From Avena insularis (Eukaryota; Streptophyta; Magnoliopsida; Poales; Poaceae): DNA of 64,000 bases. The stretch is from positions 376,947,331 through 377,011,330 of the forward strand of contig CM042688.1 in NCBI GenBank assembly GCA_023614405.1, read 5' to 3'. The translations under genes were made by a program, and so were the position numbers. Of this stretch, positions 59,898 to 64,000 are shown in pieces. Under the pieces are notes generated by a model, which searched no databases, had not been told where the DNA came from, and worked only from the letters and a program-made list of their open reading frames with translations. The number at the start of each line of letters is the position of its first letter. Within the stretch, counting starts at the first letter, position 1.

Positions 59898-61567
59898 TGT
59901 TGGGTTTGCAGCATAGAAAACAAAAAATTTGCAACGATGTGAACAACTAAGCACCAAGATCTATCTACCTATATAAATCAACGGGTGGATATACATCCAT
60001 CGATATCTTACCCTTGAAGACCGAAAAGCTTTGTTAACGAAATCTGATTTCATGGATGATGTAGTCGTTCACTTGTCGATCTCAAGATCGTGATGAAGTC
60101 CAGCAGGTCCAGCACTAGCAAATCCAGCACCTCAAAGAAGCGATGCATCTGTGATCGCACACACATCCGGTACCTCGACAACCTCCACATCCTCGCTCCA
60201 GCAATTTGGTGGAAGCATCAACTCCTTTCGTACAAAGCCACCGGGAACATGTATCTCGCTGATATGAGACCATGAGGGAATAAACTAGAGGGGGAGAGAT
60301 ATCCTTCACGAGGAGGTGTGAGAGTGGAGGAGGAGGAGAGCTCCTTTTATAGGAGGAGGGGCAGCCCCCAAGGCTCCATGTGCATGGGCATGGTGGTGCC
60401 CCCACCTCTCCCTCCATAATGGTGAGTGGAGCTCCCACTAAGCCCACTCCCATTAAAACCAACTCCACTCACTTTGCATTAATTTTCCACCAAATTTAAG
60501 GCAAACTCTCATTAAATAATACTATTTTATTTATTTTATTCAATTTTTTTGATTACTTTAATTAACAAACATTCACATAAAACCCCCTGCGACATTTCGA
60601 TATCACATACAGAACCAGTTTTAGCAATTTGACCCGAAATAATTCTGGTGTCCATCGAAATAATTCTAGCACTTTCATAATCTTTATCTGAAACATATTT
60701 TCTCCTAAATGGTGTCGGTATCCCTCAAGTGTGTCACCCTACGGTTTATGAATAATGTAGACATGATCGAGACCTCTCTCTGATCAATAATCACCAGCAG
60801 GACCTGGAGATCCGTACTGACTTCCACACATTCAACGACGACTCTAGTGATCGTGAGAACCTTTAACGTTTGTAACTAATTCCTTTTGTCTCGCGATATA
60901 TTACATGTCTGAGATTCGATCATCGGTATCCGCATACCTAGTTTGATCTTGTTACTAACAAGTACTCTTTTCTCATTCCTGTGATATAACATTCTAGTGA
61001 TCTTATCACTTGCTTGCAAGATACATCAATGTGATATCACCGAGAGGGCCTAGAGTATATCTCTCTGTCATCGGGGTGGACAAATCCCACTATTGATCCA
61101 TGAGCCTCTACATAACACCTTCGGAGTATCTGAACCCACCTTTATTGTCACCCTGTTACGGTGTGACGTTTGATGTTATCAAGTTACTCTTTCAGTGTTA
61201 GTGATTAACATGATCTCATGGTCTAAGGATTAAAGTTACTCTGTATGATGTTATAGAAATGTAAACACTATGATTTTGATTGTATTGCTATACTTCGGAT
61301 GAATGTTCATCACACCATTCCACCAATGTTGTGACCTTATTATTAACAACATCCAATGTCCATGATCAGGAAACCTTGATCACCTTGCCAATCAACAAGC
61401 TAGTTTATATGAGAGACATAACTAGGAGCTCGTTATTTGTTTATTAAACACACATGTATTAATGTTTCCAATTAATACAATTATAGCATGCAAAATAAAC
61501 ATTTATCATAAACAAGGAATAAGATAATAACCACTTTCATTATTGCCTCTCGGGCATATTCCCTTCA
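59898..61567 (-). repeat. 5' LTR of Copia-2 (1670 bp)
   Basis: Plus-strand TGTTGGGTTTGC...ATTCCCTTCA; homologous along its whole length to the Copia-1 LTRs but with many substitutions. The minus-strand TATA (CTATAAAAGG) is at 60345-60354. The neighbouring primer site has decayed to TAGTATCAAAGCC. Confidence 0.88.
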
Positions 61568-62356
61568 CAGCAACACTTGATTATGCAGTTCTATGCTACC
61601 CTATATATTGACGATAGTGATCCTAATAATAAGTACTTTTATTGGATAACGAACACATCTAGATGTGAAGGATCACTTGCTAATTTTGCTGAAGATCTTG
61701 AAATCACAATGGCTAAAAAGGACAATCCCAATTTTATCTAGCTCCATGATGATGATCCAAATAAGCCTACTGATCTTTGTATGTGCTATGATCCACATCC
61801 AACCGATGTTATGTATGGGAATATCAAGCACCTCCTACCTGTGTTTGATACATTGCAAAGACTTTTCCATTGGACCTTATTTCCAAAGTTGGGATACTCG
61901 TCTCACATAAGGGGTTATTTGAAGAACCTCCTTTGGCACATAGCAAAGAAAAAACCAACTATGATCAAGATTGATGTGATGGATCTCTTGTATCACGAGA
62001 TAAGGAATAAAATGGTTGATCACCGAAAGTCACTCTTGTATGATCCATTCATCTAGGATTTTATTGACCATGTCACTAGGAAAGATCACGCTAATGAACA
62101 TACCTTGTTCTTTAACCCCCCTTCTTTTCACCAACCAGCTGAAGTGAAGCCCATAAAAGGTAGCATGTCATCCCTCTCTGGCCTATGCCCACGAGGATTG
62201 CTAGAAATTCCTAGGTCTGTCCTCTATGAAAACACAGAGATGCACATGTTGATGCTTAAAGCCGTGAACGAGGTATTGGACATGGCTAGAGAAGATCGCG
62301 TGAAGCGTCCCCTGGATCACCTCCAAATCGAAGCAAACACCGAGATGATAATATAA
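61568..62356 (+). pseudogene. unassigned retroelement-like protein, interrupted by two amber stops
   Basis: One plus-strand frame covers the region except for TAG at about 61738-61740 and 62054-62056. It reads FYWITNTSRCEGSLANFAED, then LFHWTLFPKLGYSSHIRGYL, NLLWHIAKKKPTMIKIDVMD and LLYHEIRNKMVDHRKSLLYD, and ends with ENTEMHMLMLKAVNEVLDMA. The FPKxG...L(Y/W)xI...D(V/F)xD(L/F)xYHEI pattern resembles uncharacterised proteins carried by grass retroelements. I cannot name the family. Its 5' end is cut by Copia-2. Confidence 0.5.
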
Positions 62357-62456
62357 ATCAAGGTCAAACTTGGTTTGTTCACTAATGCCGACAAGGGTAA
62401 AGCGGAGGGCTAGCTACATATCATAACGGTGGGAAATACATCTGCAACTACTGCTA

Positions 62457-62598
62457 GAGAAGATGGAAAAGATGGCAAAGATGGAAATGATGCAAAAGAT
62501 GGAGAGGATGGAGAAGATGGAGAAGATGGAGAAGATGGTGGAGATGATGTATAAGATGATGGAGAAGATGGAGAAGATGGTGGATAAGATGGAGAAGA
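62457..62598 (+). repeat. GAAGATGGA-type minisatellite
   Basis: About fifteen imperfect 9-base units (GAAGATGGA and variants). In one frame it encodes alternating (E/D)DG triplets with two stops. Likely originated as the acidic tail of the preceding frame. Slippage-prone. Confidence 0.8.
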
Positions 62599-62719
62599 GT
62601 CATCGCCTGCAGCAGTGTCCACTAGTGACGATAGTGATGACAGTGTCCATGGTGATTTCATATAACCTTATTTATGTATCAGACTTTATGTGTGTGACTA
62701 TGTTTAGTTGCCAGACCCT
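62599..62719. other. short unassigned sequence
   Basis: Between the minisatellite and the LTR start; no feature seen. Confidence 0.4.
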
Positions 62720-64000
62720 TGATGACCCACAAGTATAGGGGGTGTATCGCAGTATTTTCGAGGGAAGTGAAACCCAATTTATTGATTCGACACAAGGGGA
62801 GACAAAGAATATTTATAAGCCTTAACAACTGAGTTGTCAATTCAGCTGCACCTGGAAACAATCTTGCTCACAGCAGTTTATCAGTAGCAACAGTTTTGTA
62901 GTAGCAATAGTAAAGTAACAACAGTAGTAAAGTAAAGACAACAGTAACTATAGCAGCAAACAGTAGGATTCGAGTGAGGTAGGCATAGGGATGGATGGAT
63001 GGGTGTTGCATGGACAAGACAATTCACATAGCAATCAGAACATAGGGCAATTGCAGATAAATAAGATAAAGCATCCAAGTACTAGATAATCCTAGGCATG
63101 TGTCCCATATATAGTCATACGTGCTCGCAATGAGAACTTGCACAACATCTTTTGTCCTGCCAGCCCGTTTGCAGCGGGGCCTCAAGGGAACTACTGGCAA
63201 TTAAGGTGCTCCTTTTAATAGAGCACCGGAGCAAAGCATTAACACTCCGTGAACACATGTGATCCTCACATCAAAGCCATTCCCTCCGGTTATCCCGATT
63301 TCTGTCACTTCGGGGCCATTGGTTCCAGACAACAACGTGTGTATACAACTTACAAGTAAGACAAAAAACAATACTATCATAATGAATCAATAACATGTTC
63401 AGATCTGAAATCATGGCACTCGGGCCCTAGTGACAAGCATTAAGCATAACAAGTCGCAACAAAGTCATAAAGCACTAATAGAAGATACTAGGCACCATGC
63501 CCTACCAATCTGATGCCATTACATGAACGATCTCATCCAATCCCTACCATCCCCATAGCCTACAGCGGGGGATTACTCACTCATAGATGGGGGAAACATG
63601 GATGGTCGATGGAGAAGCGATGGTGATAATGATGGCGATGATCTCCTGTAATTCCCTGTCCGTAGGTGCCGAACGGAGTTTCGGGTGTCAAGCTGTGGAA
63701 TCGGTGGTTGCGGGCGAGCGGAACTCCTTCTAGAAAACATCGAACCCCTTAGTTTTTAGGTCGTAAGGCAACTTATAGGCGAAGAGGGAGGGGGTGCACA
63801 GGCGGCAGACCACCCCCTGGCGCGACCAGGCCCAGCCCGCGCGGCCAGGTGGTGTGGCTGGGCCCCAGCCCCACTCCGTCTCATATTCTGGCTCCGGGAG
63901 TCTTCTGGTGAAATATGATTTTTGGCTTTTGTCCCGTCCAATTCCGAGAATATTCATTTTCTGACTTTCATGGAGCCAAAAACAGCAGAAAACAGGCAGC
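62720..64000 (-). mobile_element. Athila-type LTR running off the window (Sabrina/WHAM-like)
   Basis: It starts on plus TGATGACCCACAAGTATAGG, a start I recall from Athila-type LTRs of wheat relatives. Its last 120 bases (CCCGTCCAATTCCGAGAATA, CAGCAGAAAACAGGCAGC) match the element A and B LTRs on the minus strand. So the LTR is minus-oriented and its final 150 bases or so lie beyond 64000. It is a different subfamily from A and B in its outer half. Whether it is solo or part of a full element cannot be told. Confidence 0.7.

Larger units (their letters stand above)
54119..61567 (-). mobile_element. Copia-2: old, truncated relative of Copia-1
   Basis: Same family and strand as Copia-1: a complete right LTR (59898-61567), a left LTR missing about half (54119-54974), a polypurine-like GTGGGAGAC and a leader homologous to 21567-22606. 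The interior is far more diverged than that of Copia-1, with no long frame. The left target duplication is lost with the deleted LTR half; the right flank starts CAGCA. Confidence 0.85.

Noticed and set aside
62410..62738. Ser/Pro and Met/Glu/Lys-rich frames over the GAAGATGGA repeat
   Set aside because: Simple consequence of a short tandem repeat being open in several frames.
1..64000. CRISPR arrays, bacterial operons, tRNA or rRNA genes
   Set aside because: None seen. The sequence is plant repetitive DNA; the TGGTATCAGAGC-type matches are primer binding sites, not tRNA genes.

Overview
The window is grass nuclear DNA made essentially of transposable elements; I found no host protein-coding gene, tRNA or rRNA. 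LTR families related to Sabrina (Athila lineage, LTR tip TGATAC..., Arg-type primer site), long-LTR Tekay-type Gypsy elements and Copia elements with TGAAGG...CCAACA LTRs point to a Pooideae grass with a large genome, most likely Triticeae or a close relative. That taxon call is an inference from remembered families, not a database search.

Layout. 1-4922 is the 3' part of a plus-strand Tat-lineage Gypsy element (Tat-1): a spliced antisense gene of six exons (3923 down to 725), then the 3' LTR (4488-4922). Tat-1 sits in a long Tekay-type LTR whose remainder is 4923-8026. The backbone of the rest is an old minus-strand Tat-lineage element (Tat-2): integrase at 8027, RNase H, reverse transcriptase, protease, gag, then primer site and LTR remnant at 53716-54118. 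It has been split three times: by the Tekay-type LTR ending at 8026, by a huge Tekay-type element at 10143-46594 (TSD GTCTT), and by a solo LTR at 46790-50175 (TSD GTTTG).

The huge element has LTRs that I reconstruct at about 5 kb and a short decayed pol interior, an architecture like the LARD class. Its 5' LTR holds a hAT-like non-autonomous transposon (11926-12370) and a Sabrina-like element A (15110-28811). A in turn holds a Copia element (Copia-1, 15941-24266, TSD GAACC). Its interior holds a second Sabrina-like element, B (31452-38207, minus strand, TSD AGCAT). Its 3' LTR holds a small LTR element, N (40343-44069, minus strand, TSD TCTTC), with 275-bp LTRs.

Element N is the most unusual item. 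Its interior is almost one reading frame of about 1,025 codons, broken by only two stops, with no recognisable protease, RT, RNase H or integrase, three degenerate internal repeats, and a stop codon lying inside the 3' LTR.

To the right, 54119-61567 is a much older, truncated relative of Copia-1. It is followed by an unassigned retroelement-like reading frame with two amber stops (61568-62356), a GAAGATGGA-type minisatellite (62457-62598), and an Athila-type LTR that runs off the window (62720-64000).

Functionally these are layers of selfish DNA. Matched target duplications, and empty sites preserved in the sister LTR, let the order of insertion be read directly. Most coding regions are broken; Copia-1 keeps an intact-looking RT/RNase H frame, and N has nearly identical LTRs, so they are among the youngest layers.
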